A DNA stretch of 64,000 bases, taken from positions 200,408 to 264,407 of the forward strand of contig JAHDCU010000006.1 in the NCBI GenBank assembly GCA_020629715.1, read 5' to 3'. The translations under genes and the position numbers were made by a program. Shown piece by piece: positions 35,752 to 45,006 of the stretch. Numbering within the stretch: position 1 is the first letter of the stretch; each line of letters opens with the position of its first letter. The stretch comes from Saprospiraceae bacterium (GTDB lineage Bacteria; Bacteroidota; Bacteroidia; Chitinophagales; Saprospiraceae). The notes beneath the pieces were generated by a model. That model made no database searches, had not been told where the DNA came from, and saw only the letters and a list, made by a program, of their open reading frames with translations.

Positions 35752-36837
35752 ATGATTGCACTTCCAAGCTTTATTAGGCCCAATTCGATACCGAATGACT
35801 TAAAATTCAATTATATAATTGATACTAATTCGTATAACGAGACAAAAAAGTATATCTATTTAAGGGTTAGTGATACAGAATTTATCGATTCTAGTGTAAT
35901 ATTTGTCTCAATCCAATTATTCAAAAGAAAAGATTTATCAAGTGATCTAAACTTGAGAAAGAAATTTCTCGAAAAAACTATTTCTTTTAGTGAATACAAT
36001 GGTATAACTTCCTCTACTAAACACATAGAAATTGCATGCCTTAATCATTTCGATTTTAGCTCCTTAGGTATTTTTTCAAATTTAAAATCATTGCGATGTG
36101 CCTACGGAGGCTCGAAAATAAAAAAGATGGAAGTAATCACATTGCCTAAGACATTAAAATCATTAGAGGTTTTACAGCTTTTTAAAAATACATATTTCGA
36201 TATTGTCTTTTCTTACAGATTAGAGTTGCTTAAGCTTTTAGCAATAAAAATTCCGTGTTCTACAAAAATTAAAATAATCCAAAAAGATACATTCAGTAAT
36301 GTTAAGGCGTTAAGCGTCAATTTCTGGAATCAGAGTTGTGTTTCCTCCGTCCAAACTTTTTTTAATAATTTTAATAATTTAATTGCCCTATGTATCCGAT
36401 TGAATAAAGGTTATGTTAATCTAAATTGGCTTTATACCCATAGAAATCTTGAGTGTTTGCAACTACACGGACCAATACATCTATGTTTTGATGAGAGGAA
36501 GAGTGGTAAGTTAGATTTAACCAGGTTTAAGAAATTAAAATACCTTGTACTTGATTGTGATAACAGTTTTATAGATCTTTCTAGTTTATCGAATTGTAAG
36601 AATTTAGAACATATAGTATTTACAGGTGATAAGGAATTATGCCTAAATTATTTTCAAATCTTTCAGAGCTTAGATAATGTAATAACTTACTCAGGAGGTT
36701 TTAGGAAAAACTGGAAATTTAATCATATCCTTTCTGTTATTAAAAATGTAAAATCTGTATATACTAAATACTATGTTGGTAATAAGAGATTTGTGCTAAA
36801 TAAAAATTATGATTCTGGACAGGTTATGCCTATGTAA
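35752..36837 (+). CDS. Leucine-rich-repeat-like orphan protein, foreign-looking
   Basis: A 361-residue protein with no signal peptide or membrane segment. It holds irregular Leu/Ile-rich units of about 22-25 residues, for example FSNLKSLRCAYGG, FKKLKYLVLDCDNS, LSSLSNCKNLEHIVFTGD and THRNLECLQLHGP, consistent with a degenerate LRR solenoid. The codon use is clearly more AT-rich than in the neighbours. It is the only gene between two copies of a terminator/tRNA-Asn 3'-end repeat, which suggests acquisition as cargo of a very small element. The function is unknown; a role in binding another protein, such as immunity or defence, is only a guess. Confidence 0.8.
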   Translation: MIALPSFIRPNSIPNDLKFNYIIDTNSYNETKKYIYLRVSDTEFIDSSVIFVSIQLFKRKDLSSDLNLRKKFLEKTISFSEYNGITSSTKHIEIACLNHFDFSSLGIFSNLKSLRCAYGGSKIKKMEVITLPKTLKSLEVLQLFKNTYFDIVFSYRLELLKLLAIKIPCSTKIKIIQKDTFSNVKALSVNFWNQSCVSSVQTFFNNFNNLIALCIRLNKGYVNLNWLYTHRNLECLQLHGPIHLCFDERKSGKLDLTRFKKLKYLVLDCDNSFIDLSSLSNCKNLEHIVFTGDKELCLNYFQIFQSLDNVITYSGGFRKNWKFNHILSVIKNVKSVYTKYYVGNKRFVLNKNYDSGQVMPM

Positions 36838-36915
36838 GTTGATAACATTTTTGTCACGTTATTTGAAGATCTGAAGTTAACTTAAGGTATTTCTAGAATT
36901 GATGCTAAATCAATA

Positions 36916-36951
36916 AAAAAACCCATCTCACTAAAAGTGGATGGGTTTTTT
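36916..36951. terminator. Bidirectional intrinsic terminator, copy 2 (tRNA-Asn)
   Basis: Identical to copy 1 at 35632-35667. On the minus strand it lies directly after the tRNA-Asn 3' end and would stop its transcript. On the plus strand it follows the LRR-like gene. Confidence 0.9.
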
Positions 36952-36952
36952 G

Positions 36953-37026
36953 CGCTTCTTCAAGGACTTGAACCTTGGACCCTCTGATTAACAGTCAGAT
37001 GCTCTAACCAGCTGAGCTAAAGAAGC
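36953..37026 (-). tRNA. tRNA-Asn (GTT anticodon)
   Basis: A 74-base cloverleaf. The acceptor GCTTCTT pairs fully with AAGAAGC, the D-arm contains AGCTCAGCTGGTTAGAGC, and the anticodon stem-loop is TCTGA-CTGTTAA-TCAGA with anticodon GTT. The T-arm contains GGTTCAAGTCC and the discriminator is G. CCA is not encoded. The 3' end and terminator are duplicated 1,284 bases downstream. Confidence 0.97.
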
Positions 37027-37101
37027 GTGGCTTTTAAAGCGTTGCAAAAATAGCACTATCTATTAATTATTTCTAATCTGAGTGATATATTTTTTCAAGA
37101 A

Positions 37102-39726
37102 CTAAAAATTCATTTTTAAGAATACATTTGGAGTAAACTTAATGCCATTTCTTACCGTCTCACCGACGCTTACTTCGGGCCAATCAAAATAATCCACGTA
37201 ATAGCCTCTTGAAATTACATTCGTACGATTCATGATATTTAATAGCTGTATACCTAGTTTCGTATTGATACCACTATGCTGAGCTTTGGTCATGGTATAG
37301 CTGGCTGATAGGTCTAGCCGATGGTACATTGATGTACGTAAGGTATAAGGATTATCGAGCTGAAGGTAATAATAACCCTCATCAGGTCCATTGACTTCCT
37401 CAAAGGCAAGTATAGGTTCTGGAGAGTACGGTTTGCCAGATCTTAGGTTAAATAGGAGACTTATATGTAGTCGCCCTAGTGTATAGCTATTGGAAATGCT
37501 GAGCTGATGTCTTGCATCATACGGTGCAGCATAGGGTTCTTCAAACTGAAAATCAAGAGTGGCTTCGCTCAAAGTGTAGCTTAATATACTAGACCACTGA
37601 GCATTCCACCGGCGATGGGTCCATATCTCTAAACCAGCAATATCCGCGTTGCCTAGTTGATAAGGGTTATTGGTATCACTAAAATCTTGGGTGAGACTAG
37701 ATATATTATCAAGTTGCTTGGTGAATGCTTCTATACTCCACACCCAATCATTACCTCTATACTCGATACCTCCTGAAAATTGTGAATTTTTAACAATAGG
37801 TATCAGTCGATCATCTTCTGATCCATCTGATAATTTCCAAAAGAAGTTTTCTACTTCGAGATAGTTATTACGTTCTATCTGATTGAAGGTTTGGAAGTAT
37901 AAGCCAGCATTTGCTTTCAGTGCATAACTATTATTAATCTTATGCAATAGACTCAATCGTGGCTCTATAAAGTATTGATCGGTGAGATTGTAATATGATG
38001 CTCGTGCCCCAATTTTAAATACAGTTTTTTGATCTCCTATACTTTCGTAATCGAAATAAATAGCATTGGTTGTGGATTGCACAAAGGTATTGTCATCTAT
38101 ATCGATTAACTGATCTACTGTTCTATCAGCATAAGAGCCTGTATGGATGCGCTCCAACTCATAACCATAACCGAGTTTATGCTCATCTTTGATCATCTGG
38201 TGATGCCACTTTAGATTAGTCTGATCAATTTCGTTATAATACAAGTCACCATAATTTAAGGTATCAGCATCTATGTCATCTTCATAGCTGAAGTGATTTT
38301 TGAAACTAGAGTTACTTAACGATAGTTCTGTATGATAAGCGTCATTCCACTGACTTTTCCATTGTATACTGTAGCCGTCATTTGTAAGGTCGATAGAATC
38401 TCTAGCAGTACTATTGTCCCAAGCTTTTTCTTTATCGAAACTCATATAATCATGACTAGAAAGAATGCTGAGTTTTATAGCATGCTGGTCATTGACTTTA
38501 TATTTTAATTGACTATTGAAGTCATAAAAACTCAAAGTGGGCGTCAAGGTTACAAACTCTTGAAGGTCATTTTCTTCTATTTCTCGTTGTTCATCTACCA
38601 CAGTCCCAGATTGAAATACTTGATCAAAGCTATTGGCAAATGTAATAGAGTTGAATAGATCAGTATGTGATCGTCGAAATGATCCAGAGATAGATAGTCT
38701 ATCACGAATGATAGGTAAATCTAAGAAGGCATTGGTGTATAAAAGATTAGAGCTAAGATTCCCTCTCACTTTATCTGTGATGTCATCTTGACTTTTCATA
38801 TCCAAAACGCTGGATACTCGCGATCCGAATCTAGCGTCGAATCCGCTTTTGTAGATATCTATTTGATCAATATAGTTAGGATTGATAGCGGATAGTAGAC
38901 CAAAAAAATGCCCACTTTGATAGATGGTGATCTGATCCCATAGGATTAAGTTTTGATCAGGAGTACCTCCGCGGACTTGGAGCTTACTGCTATTTTCATC
39001 TGTGCTTGATATACCTGGCATCAACTGTACCATGGTCAGTGCATCTTCATCATTGATGGATAGATTTCCTAACTTTGCGGGATCTACCGTGGTCTTTGTA
39101 TGGTCTCCTATGCTTACAGGTGCTTTTTTGAGTTGATCTGTGATCAATATTTCTTCAAGTTCGTTGCTACCTGGACGTAGGATTATTTTAGGGCAGTGAC
39201 CATAATCAAAAAAAGAAAGTGGCTTACAAACTGATTCGTAACCAAGGTATTGAACACAGATCTCTTCTGAGCTATAAAAAGATCCTTCGATTTTAAAATA
39301 TCCAGATTCGTCAGTTGTGCTATGATGCAACTGTCCACTGGAATTTACAGTAGCAAATTCTAACAGAGAATCATCTTTGTTACTATGTACCGTTGCACAG
39401 ATGATTTTATACTCAGGTACTTCTTTCGGTTTTGGTGATAGTTTTACCTTATAAAAACCATCTTTTATGATATGAAAACTTACGACTCCTTCTGATTCAA
39501 TATCTTTTAACAATTGGTCTAAAGAGCCCTGAATATTTGATTTTGGGCGTATTTCATTTTTAATTAGATCATAATCATAATTAAAGCGAACTTGATATTG
39601 TTCTTCTACTGTATTAAGGTATTCTGTGAGCTCTAAGCTTTTACTTTGCTGAGTATATTGTGCCGAAAGATACCATGCACTACAGAGTAGGCACAACAAC
39701 ATCGATATTTTCGGATATAATTTCAC
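37102..39726 (-). CDS. TonB-dependent outer-membrane receptor with STN-like and carboxypeptidase-regulatory domains
   Basis: An 874-residue receptor. The signal peptide is followed by an STN-like domain (about 25-95, LEYLNTVEEQYQVRFNYDY-type segment) and a carboxypeptidase-regulatory-like beta domain (about 105-190). The plug (about 205-315) contains LQVRGGTPDQNLILWDQITI and YKSGFDARFGSRVSSVLDM, and a 22-strand barrel ends on Phe (VFLKMNF). The STN domain and the sigma/FecR genes directly upstream indicate substrate-induced cell-surface signalling. No SusD-like lipoprotein is present, so a siderophore, vitamin or peptide ligand is as likely as a glycan. Confidence 0.93.
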   Translation of the reverse strand: MKLYPKISMLLCLLCSAWYLSAQYTQQSKSLELTEYLNTVEEQYQVRFNYDYDLIKNEIRPKSNIQGSLDQLLKDIESEGVVSFHIIKDGFYKVKLSPKPKEVPEYKIICATVHSNKDDSLLEFATVNSSGQLHHSTTDESGYFKIEGSFYSSEEICVQYLGYESVCKPLSFFDYGHCPKIILRPGSNELEEILITDQLKKAPVSIGDHTKTTVDPAKLGNLSINDEDALTMVQLMPGISSTDENSSKLQVRGGTPDQNLILWDQITIYQSGHFFGLLSAINPNYIDQIDIYKSGFDARFGSRVSSVLDMKSQDDITDKVRGNLSSNLLYTNAFLDLPIIRDRLSISGSFRRSHTDLFNSITFANSFDQVFQSGTVVDEQREIEENDLQEFVTLTPTLSFYDFNSQLKYKVNDQHAIKLSILSSHDYMSFDKEKAWDNSTARDSIDLTNDGYSIQWKSQWNDAYHTELSLSNSSFKNHFSYEDDIDADTLNYGDLYYNEIDQTNLKWHHQMIKDEHKLGYGYELERIHTGSYADRTVDQLIDIDDNTFVQSTTNAIYFDYESIGDQKTVFKIGARASYYNLTDQYFIEPRLSLLHKINNSYALKANAGLYFQTFNQIERNNYLEVENFFWKLSDGSEDDRLIPIVKNSQFSGGIEYRGNDWVWSIEAFTKQLDNISSLTQDFSDTNNPYQLGNADIAGLEIWTHRRWNAQWSSILSYTLSEATLDFQFEEPYAAPYDARHQLSISNSYTLGRLHISLLFNLRSGKPYSPEPILAFEEVNGPDEGYYYLQLDNPYTLRTSMYHRLDLSASYTMTKAQHSGINTKLGIQLLNIMNRTNVISRGYYVDYFDWPEVSVGETVRNGIKFTPNVFLKMNF

Positions 39727-39746
39727 TCTATAGGAATATTAAGTTT

Positions 39747-40658
39747 TTATTTAGCACTTATACGAACAACATTTTGGTCTACTTCACAATTTAGATCCAT
39801 CCCCTGGCAGACGATTTCTACGGCTTCTTGCAGATTATCTGTAGGTATAGTACCTGTGAATCTTCTTGACAATACATTGTGCTTAAAGTCTATTTTTACG
39901 GGGTAGTAGTATTGAAAGCTATTAAATACTTCACGTAGCGTTTTGTTATTAAACTTAACCAGTTTATTGATCCATGATGGATTATTATCAGCGATCTTGG
40001 TGACATCAGATAGTTGAGCATCTTTTATACTTACTCGCTCTCCTGCTGTGATTTGTTGGTTTGTACGACCGTCAGATGATGATACTTTCACTCTACCTTC
40101 AAAACAAGATACTACCAACTCCTCGTCGCGATCTTCTACATTGAAAATGGTACCTAAGACTTCTACCATCCCTTGATCTGTATTTACTGTAAAAGTAGAA
40201 CCTTTAGCCACCTTAAAAAATGCTTCTCCATCTAAGTCCAATGATCGATTGTTCTTCCAAGCCTTCTTATCATAGGTGAGGCTTGTATAACCGTTCAAGA
40301 TGACTTCACTTTGATCAGGAAGTCTTACTGTCAATGATTCCCCTACTTTGGTTTGATATGAAACTTCTGAATTACCAAATACTGTAAAAGCAATGAAAAA
40401 TATAGCAACACTTGCTGCTGCAGCCATCAGGTAAGGCAGTATCCTTATTTTGGCTTTTTGTTTAGGCTTAGATGTCTCGTGATCTACTCCAGCCCAAATA
40501 CGCTCCACGTTGGGGTCTGGAAGTTTAAGTTCTTCCAACAACTTAAGATTATCAGAGAGCTGCTCTAGGTCGGTATGTTCCTGTAAACTCTCCTTTTCTT
40601 CATCAGAAAGATCACCTGATAGCCATCGAGACAGTAATATGTCTTTTTCTTTGTTCAC
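39747..40658 (-). CDS. FecR-family anti-sigma factor
   Basis: The 303-residue protein has a cytoplasmic N-terminal part (about 1-75, LSRWLSGDLSDEEKESLQEH) and one transmembrane segment (about 78-97, YLMAAAASVAIFFIAFTVFG). The FecR domain (about 105-205, TVRLPDQSEVILNGYTSLTY and VEVLGTIFNVEDR) and a C-terminal domain of the DUF4974 type (about 230-300) follow. It would hold the adjacent ECF sigma factor until the TonB receptor signals. It lies 53 bases after the sigma gene and 20 bases before the receptor gene. Confidence 0.95.
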   Translation of the reverse strand: MNKEKDILLSRWLSGDLSDEEKESLQEHTDLEQLSDNLKLLEELKLPDPNVERIWAGVDHETSKPKQKAKIRILPYLMAAAASVAIFFIAFTVFGNSEVSYQTKVGESLTVRLPDQSEVILNGYTSLTYDKKAWKNNRSLDLDGEAFFKVAKGSTFTVNTDQGMVEVLGTIFNVEDRDEELVVSCFEGRVKVSSSDGRTNQQITAGERVSIKDAQLSDVTKIADNNPSWINKLVKFNNKTLREVFNSFQYYYPVKIDFKHNVLSRRFTGTIPTDNLQEAVEIVCQGMDLNCEVDQNVVRISAK

Positions 40659-40711
40659 TGAGATAATTGTTCTTCTTATATCTAGGACGTAGATATCAGA
40701 GTATACCCTAC

Positions 40712-41209
40712 CTAAATTTTGATTTTTATTTCACTAAATATTTTGAGTGCTTTAGACATTCGCTTCTCCACCGTTTTGATACTGATATCCAGAAGCTCTG
40801 CTACTTCTCTATATTTTTTTCCTTCCATTCTATTTAATATAAAGACTTCTTTTACGCCATCAGACATGCCATTGATGCATTGCTCTATCTTTTGACGATG
40901 CTCTTCTACTTCCATGAGGTATTGTCCATCTTCTCTGGTCTTTTCCTCTTTATACTCGAAGCTTACGTAGCTTTGTTTTTTTGATTTACGAGTATGATCA
41001 ATAAATAAATTGTAGCCAATTTTATACAGATATGGTGCTACTTTATTGATATCCACTTTATCACAGTTTTTCCATAATCGGACAAATGCTTCTTGAGCGA
41101 TATCTTCCGCCTGAGTCATACTACAACCCTTACTGTAAATGTAACGTGTAAGCTTAACTACTTGAGCATCAAATACTTGTCGATATGTATGATCATTACA
41201 AAGATTCAA
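40712..41209 (-). CDS. ECF-type RNA polymerase sigma factor
   Basis: A 165-residue sigma factor with region 2 at about 20-85 (MTQAEDIAQEAFVRLWKNCD) and region 4 at about 110-160 (EVFILNRMEGKKYREVAELL and ISIKTVEKRMSKALKIF). The length and order are typical for Bacteroidota FecI-like factors. It heads the trio with FecR and the TonB receptor and probably transcribes that receptor operon. The long upstream region (about 160 bases to the divergent kinase gene) would hold both promoters. Confidence 0.95.
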   Translation of the reverse strand: MNLCNDHTYRQVFDAQVVKLTRYIYSKGCSMTQAEDIAQEAFVRLWKNCDKVDINKVAPYLYKIGYNLFIDHTRKSKKQSYVSFEYKEEKTREDGQYLMEVEEHRQKIEQCINGMSDGVKEVFILNRMEGKKYREVAELLDISIKTVEKRMSKALKIFSEIKIKI

Positions 41210-41372
41210 TCCGATAATAAAATTGAGCGAGGACCATCAGCGAAAGCTCAGCCAGTAATCCTGCGAGTTAAGTATCTATTTACCAAATTATAAATCGATT
41301 GTACAAAATTAACGAGCTGTACAATTCGTAATTATAAGGGATGAATTTAATACTTTGTTTACTTTGTGACTA

Positions 41373-43325
41373 ATGGTATTCCCGATGTTATTGAGAAATA
41401 GTATACTTCTTTTCATTTTGATCCCGATATGTTTACATATGACAGCTCAGGAATTTGAGCAGAGAGATCATACATCTATCAAGAGTATCTATTATTGCGA
41501 AGCGTTAGATAAGCTCGCATTTCAACTATATCAAGGCGGCTCATTGTTGTATGCCAATGGTGATTTTGAAGTGCTTAATCAGGCAGGGCAAAACGCTTTA
41601 CATTGGATTGCTTGCGGTGTAGAAGTAATTCATGAAGAATGGGATTCAATAAAAATTGCTGATGCTTACTTTGAAAAAATTGATCAAGGTTTTTCGGTTT
41701 TATACGATGTGATTTGTCATGAAAACAAAATATGGCTTGCAACAGATCGTGGCATTCGAATTTTTGAAAATGGTAATTTACTGAGGGAAGACCTAGGTTC
41801 GGTACTCAATGAAGAACCCATAAGAGATCTAGAGATTATAGGAGGAAGGTTGTTTTTTGTCACGGATTATGAAATCTATGATTGGTCAGATAATCTCAAT
41901 CCATTTACTTTCCAACAAAAGATTACAAAGTACCTAGCATTACCCAACCCGGTTAATGATATATCAGGATTTGTACAGTTGGAGAGTGGACCTATAATAA
42001 TAAAATCAGGTAGAGCTAAACAACTTTATCTACCGGCATATGAGCGATTGGAGACTATATATAGTCTGGAACAACAGGGAGATCTATTATATCTGTTTAC
42101 TAAAGAATATCCTCTACTTATCTGGAATACAAAGACAAATGAGATTACTGAGCAAAGGCTATCAATTCCAGAAGATGCTAGGATAAATGATACATATCAT
42201 GATATCTATGGTACGGTTTGGTTGGCGACAGACCATGGCTTATATAGCGGTGATCATCTTTTGAAAAAGGAAGATGTTTTACCAGAAATAGCCATAGAGC
42301 GTATATTTGTTAATGACGATGAGGTCACACTTCATAAAGAGATACAAGCACAGATTGGCGATTTAATAAAGATAGAACTGGCACTTACCCATTGGTCTCG
42401 ATATAATGATATAGAGGTAAGTTATCAGCAGTATGATGGTGCTCCTTGGAAGTCTGTCACTAATCATATCAATTTGGAATATAGGGTGAGATCATTGTCA
42501 GATGAGCTAAGATTTCGTGCAACAGTTGATGGGCAAAACTACGCATTCACAGATTCTATAAACATCAAATCTCATGATGATAGTTGGCGAACATACTTTT
42601 ATGCACTGATCATTTTAGGAGGTGTATTATTTCTGATCGCGATGCTCATGATGATACGCAATCGCAGTGAGATGGATAAATTACAATCAGAAGCTGAGTT
42701 ACTGAGGACTCAAAATGCGGCACTGACATTGGAACAAAAGTCTGAGCGATTGCAGATGAATCCACATTTTATTTTCAATGTACTTAACTCGATCAAAGGA
42801 CTGGTTGCTCTAAATGAAAATAAGCTTGCTCAGAAGAGTATTGGTACTTTTTCTAAGATGATGAGAGCTATGTTGGAACAGTCGAGAGCCGAGATGATTA
42901 ATCTACAGGAAGAACTTCAGTTTTTAAAAAACTACGTAGAGCTAGAGCAAATGATCAGAGAAGAGAGTTTTGATTTTGAAATCGAAAGCCATGATCTAGA
43001 CGTAGAAGCCATCCATATTCCGACTATGATCATTCAGCCTTTTATAGAAAATGCTATTATTCATGGAGTTGCACCGCTCATGGATCGACGAGGATTGATA
43101 AGACTTGATATTATGAAACAAGATCATTTTTTAGAAATCAGGATCATCGATAATGGAGTAGGTCTCACTAATACTAAAACATCAAAAAACCATACATCTG
43201 TAGCGACTAGGCTTACCCAAGAACGGTTGGCTAAATACCCTGGCGCCAAGCTAAGAATCGGAAATAGTGAGGAAATAGGTTTTAGTACAGAAGTAAAAAT
43301 ATTGATACCTTTCAAAAAGGAATAA
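41373..43325 (+). CDS. LytS-type sensor histidine kinase with propeller-like periplasmic sensor
   Basis: A 650-residue kinase. It has a signal peptide, a periplasmic sensor of about 370 residues with WLATDRGIRIFENGNLL and VWLATDHGLYSGDHLL propeller strands, and a Y_Y_Y-like beta domain. One transmembrane segment (about 408-430) and a coiled linker (about 432-455) lead to the His_kinase domain with QMNPHFIFNVLNSIKGLV (His465). The ATPase N-box is IIQPFIENAIIHGVAP. Only part of the usual propeller is present, so the sensor is shorter than in hybrid systems. It overlaps no gene and precedes its LytTR partner by 5 bases. Confidence 0.94.
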   Translation: MVFPMLLRNSILLFILIPICLHMTAQEFEQRDHTSIKSIYYCEALDKLAFQLYQGGSLLYANGDFEVLNQAGQNALHWIACGVEVIHEEWDSIKIADAYFEKIDQGFSVLYDVICHENKIWLATDRGIRIFENGNLLREDLGSVLNEEPIRDLEIIGGRLFFVTDYEIYDWSDNLNPFTFQQKITKYLALPNPVNDISGFVQLESGPIIIKSGRAKQLYLPAYERLETIYSLEQQGDLLYLFTKEYPLLIWNTKTNEITEQRLSIPEDARINDTYHDIYGTVWLATDHGLYSGDHLLKKEDVLPEIAIERIFVNDDEVTLHKEIQAQIGDLIKIELALTHWSRYNDIEVSYQQYDGAPWKSVTNHINLEYRVRSLSDELRFRATVDGQNYAFTDSINIKSHDDSWRTYFYALIILGGVLFLIAMLMMIRNRSEMDKLQSEAELLRTQNAALTLEQKSERLQMNPHFIFNVLNSIKGLVALNENKLAQKSIGTFSKMMRAMLEQSRAEMINLQEELQFLKNYVELEQMIREESFDFEIESHDLDVEAIHIPTMIIQPFIENAIIHGVAPLMDRRGLIRLDIMKQDHFLEIRIIDNGVGLTNTKTSKNHTSVATRLTQERLAKYPGAKLRIGNSEEIGFSTEVKILIPFKKE

Positions 43326-43330
43326 AGCTT

Positions 43331-44074
43331 ATGACCACAGCAATAATAATTGACGACTTGAGATTGGCAAGAGCAAGCCTACGTGCGGAGATTGAAGATC
43401 ACTGCCCAGAGATAGAGCTTCTTGGTGAAGCAGATGGAGTGGTTTCTGGAGCCAAACTTATACGTGATACCAAACCAGATCTTATTTTCCTTGACATTGA
43501 AATGAATGACGGCGATGGATTTGATCTGCTCGATATATTGCCTGAGGTGAATAGTAAAGTCATATTCGTGACAGCATCACAAGACTTTGCCATCAAGGCA
43601 TTCCAATATGCAGCAGTCGATTATCTGCTCAAGCCAGTAGATCCACAATTGCTCAAAAAAGCCATCACCAAGCATAGCGAAAAGAATGCTCAATCAGGTG
43701 ATCAATTAGCTATACTTAAAGAACAACATCAATCCATTGATGCCCCAGCCAGAATAGTCTTACAGACAGCTGAAGAAATCAAAGTAGCTAAGGTGAGCGA
43801 TATTGTTAGATGTGAATCTATGGGTAACTATACCCAATTTTACTTTAGTGATAAGACTAAATTGTTAGTCACCAAAACACTTAAAGAGTATGATGAATTG
43901 CTAAGTAATAGAGGCTTTGTAAGATGCCATCAATCCCATTTGATTAATCTTGATTATGTGAAATCATATGTCAAGTCTGATGGAGGGTATATCATGCTGA
44001 CCAACGACCAACATATTCCAGTATCTGTACGTAAGAAGCCAGAGATTGTGAAGATGTTGAAGAAACTCGGTTAA
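43331..44074 (+). CDS. LytTR-family response regulator
   Basis: This 247-residue partner of the kinase just upstream has a receiver domain (about 3-118) with acidic pocket IIDDLR, phospho-Asp in LIFLDIEMNDGDGF, and the switch Lys in VDYLLKPVDP. A LytTR DNA-binding domain (about 140-245) follows, with VRCESMGNYTQFYF and RGFVRCHQSHLINLDYVKSY. The targets are unknown. The pair ends at a hairpin shared with the converging gene downstream. Confidence 0.96.
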   Translation: MTTAIIIDDLRLARASLRAEIEDHCPEIELLGEADGVVSGAKLIRDTKPDLIFLDIEMNDGDGFDLLDILPEVNSKVIFVTASQDFAIKAFQYAAVDYLLKPVDPQLLKKAITKHSEKNAQSGDQLAILKEQHQSIDAPARIVLQTAEEIKVAKVSDIVRCESMGNYTQFYFSDKTKLLVTKTLKEYDELLSNRGFVRCHQSHLINLDYVKSYVKSDGGYIMLTNDQHIPVSVRKKPEIVKMLKKLG

Positions 44075-44090
44075 AAGGCTTTATTAAAGC

Positions 44091-44118
44091 AAAAACCCCA
44101 CAGCCAAAGACTGCAGGG
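44091..44118 (-). terminator. Terminator between two converging genes
   Basis: CCCCACAG and CTGCAGGG form an imperfect stem with a 7-base loop. On the minus strand five T's follow, so it mainly serves the SH3-domain gene. It may also slow plus-strand transcripts of the response regulator. Confidence 0.65.
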
Positions 44119-44144
44119 CTTCTCAAACCAAATTGGATTATTGA

Positions 44145-44873
44145 CTAGCAACCGTATTCTTCATAGTTGATGGTGATTCTTATTTTACCGTTTTCTGCTG
44201 TTCTGATCGTGATGTCGTTACCGAGATCTATTTTGATTCGATCGATATCACCTGTTTTATTCTTGATAAATATGCTAGATTCTTTGAATCTCTGAAGCTC
44301 GGATTTGTCAATGATCATGCTTTCCAGTAAGTGATAGGCATCCATGATTCTGATGTCGGTAAGATCTAGCTTGATATCCAATTTACGATCATGATCAATG
44401 GTCGTCAACTTAGATCCGTCTTCGAATAGACGGATAGTTTTTTCGGTACCATTGTCATAATTCATGGTATCAATAGGGAGCACAATATCTAGATTGTACT
44501 GTGCCCAGGAGCTTAGGCAAAAGATCAAATCATCAGCCTCATCGGTAATCTCAAAATCTTGTGTAGGAATCGATAGAGAAGTTAGAAATCCATCGAATAT
44601 ATAGCCGATCTCACCCTCATATTCGGCTTTGATCCAATTACCAACAGTATAATCAATGGAGGTAGTACTGCTATCAGGATTTTCGATGATAATGACTTTC
44701 TCTCCAAATGGAACAATACTTAGGATGTCGGAATGGATGTTGGGTGCTAAGCGCAGTTTCAGTCCAGAAGGTGCGATGACGTTTAGCGCTTCTGAATGCG
44801 TTGTTGGATTATTATTTCCGAATAAGCTGTAGCAAAGTCCTACAAGTGTGATGATGATTGTGATTTGTTTCAT
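44145..44873 (-). CDS. Exported bacterial SH3-domain protein
   Basis: A 242-residue protein with a signal peptide (about 1-19) and an SH3_3-type domain at about 30-100 (SGLKLRLAPNIHSDILSIVP, VIIIENP, GNWIKAEYEGEIGYIFDGFL). The C-terminal 130 residues are unassigned and beta-rich (LKLDLTDIRIMDAYHLLESM). Such SH3 domains often bind cell-wall peptides. It stands alone. A short AT-rich region separates it from the divergent flavin-binding gene. Confidence 0.85.
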   Translation of the reverse strand: MKQITIIITLVGLCYSLFGNNNPTTHSEALNVIAPSGLKLRLAPNIHSDILSIVPFGEKVIIIENPDSSTTSIDYTVGNWIKAEYEGEIGYIFDGFLTSLSIPTQDFEITDEADDLIFCLSSWAQYNLDIVLPIDTMNYDNGTEKTIRLFEDGSKLTTIDHDRKLDIKLDLTDIRIMDAYHLLESMIIDKSELQRFKESSIFIKNKTGDIDRIKIDLGNDITIRTAENGKIRITINYEEYGC

Positions 44874-45006
44874 GGTATGATAGTTTAAGTGATGAATAAT
44901 TTTTTTGTTTGATACCTACAAGTTCGATTCTTTAGAGTGAGGAGTTAGCGCAAAACGAGCATCCGTAGCGATTGAACTACTATCCGTTTCATTTGTATAT
45001 CTAATC

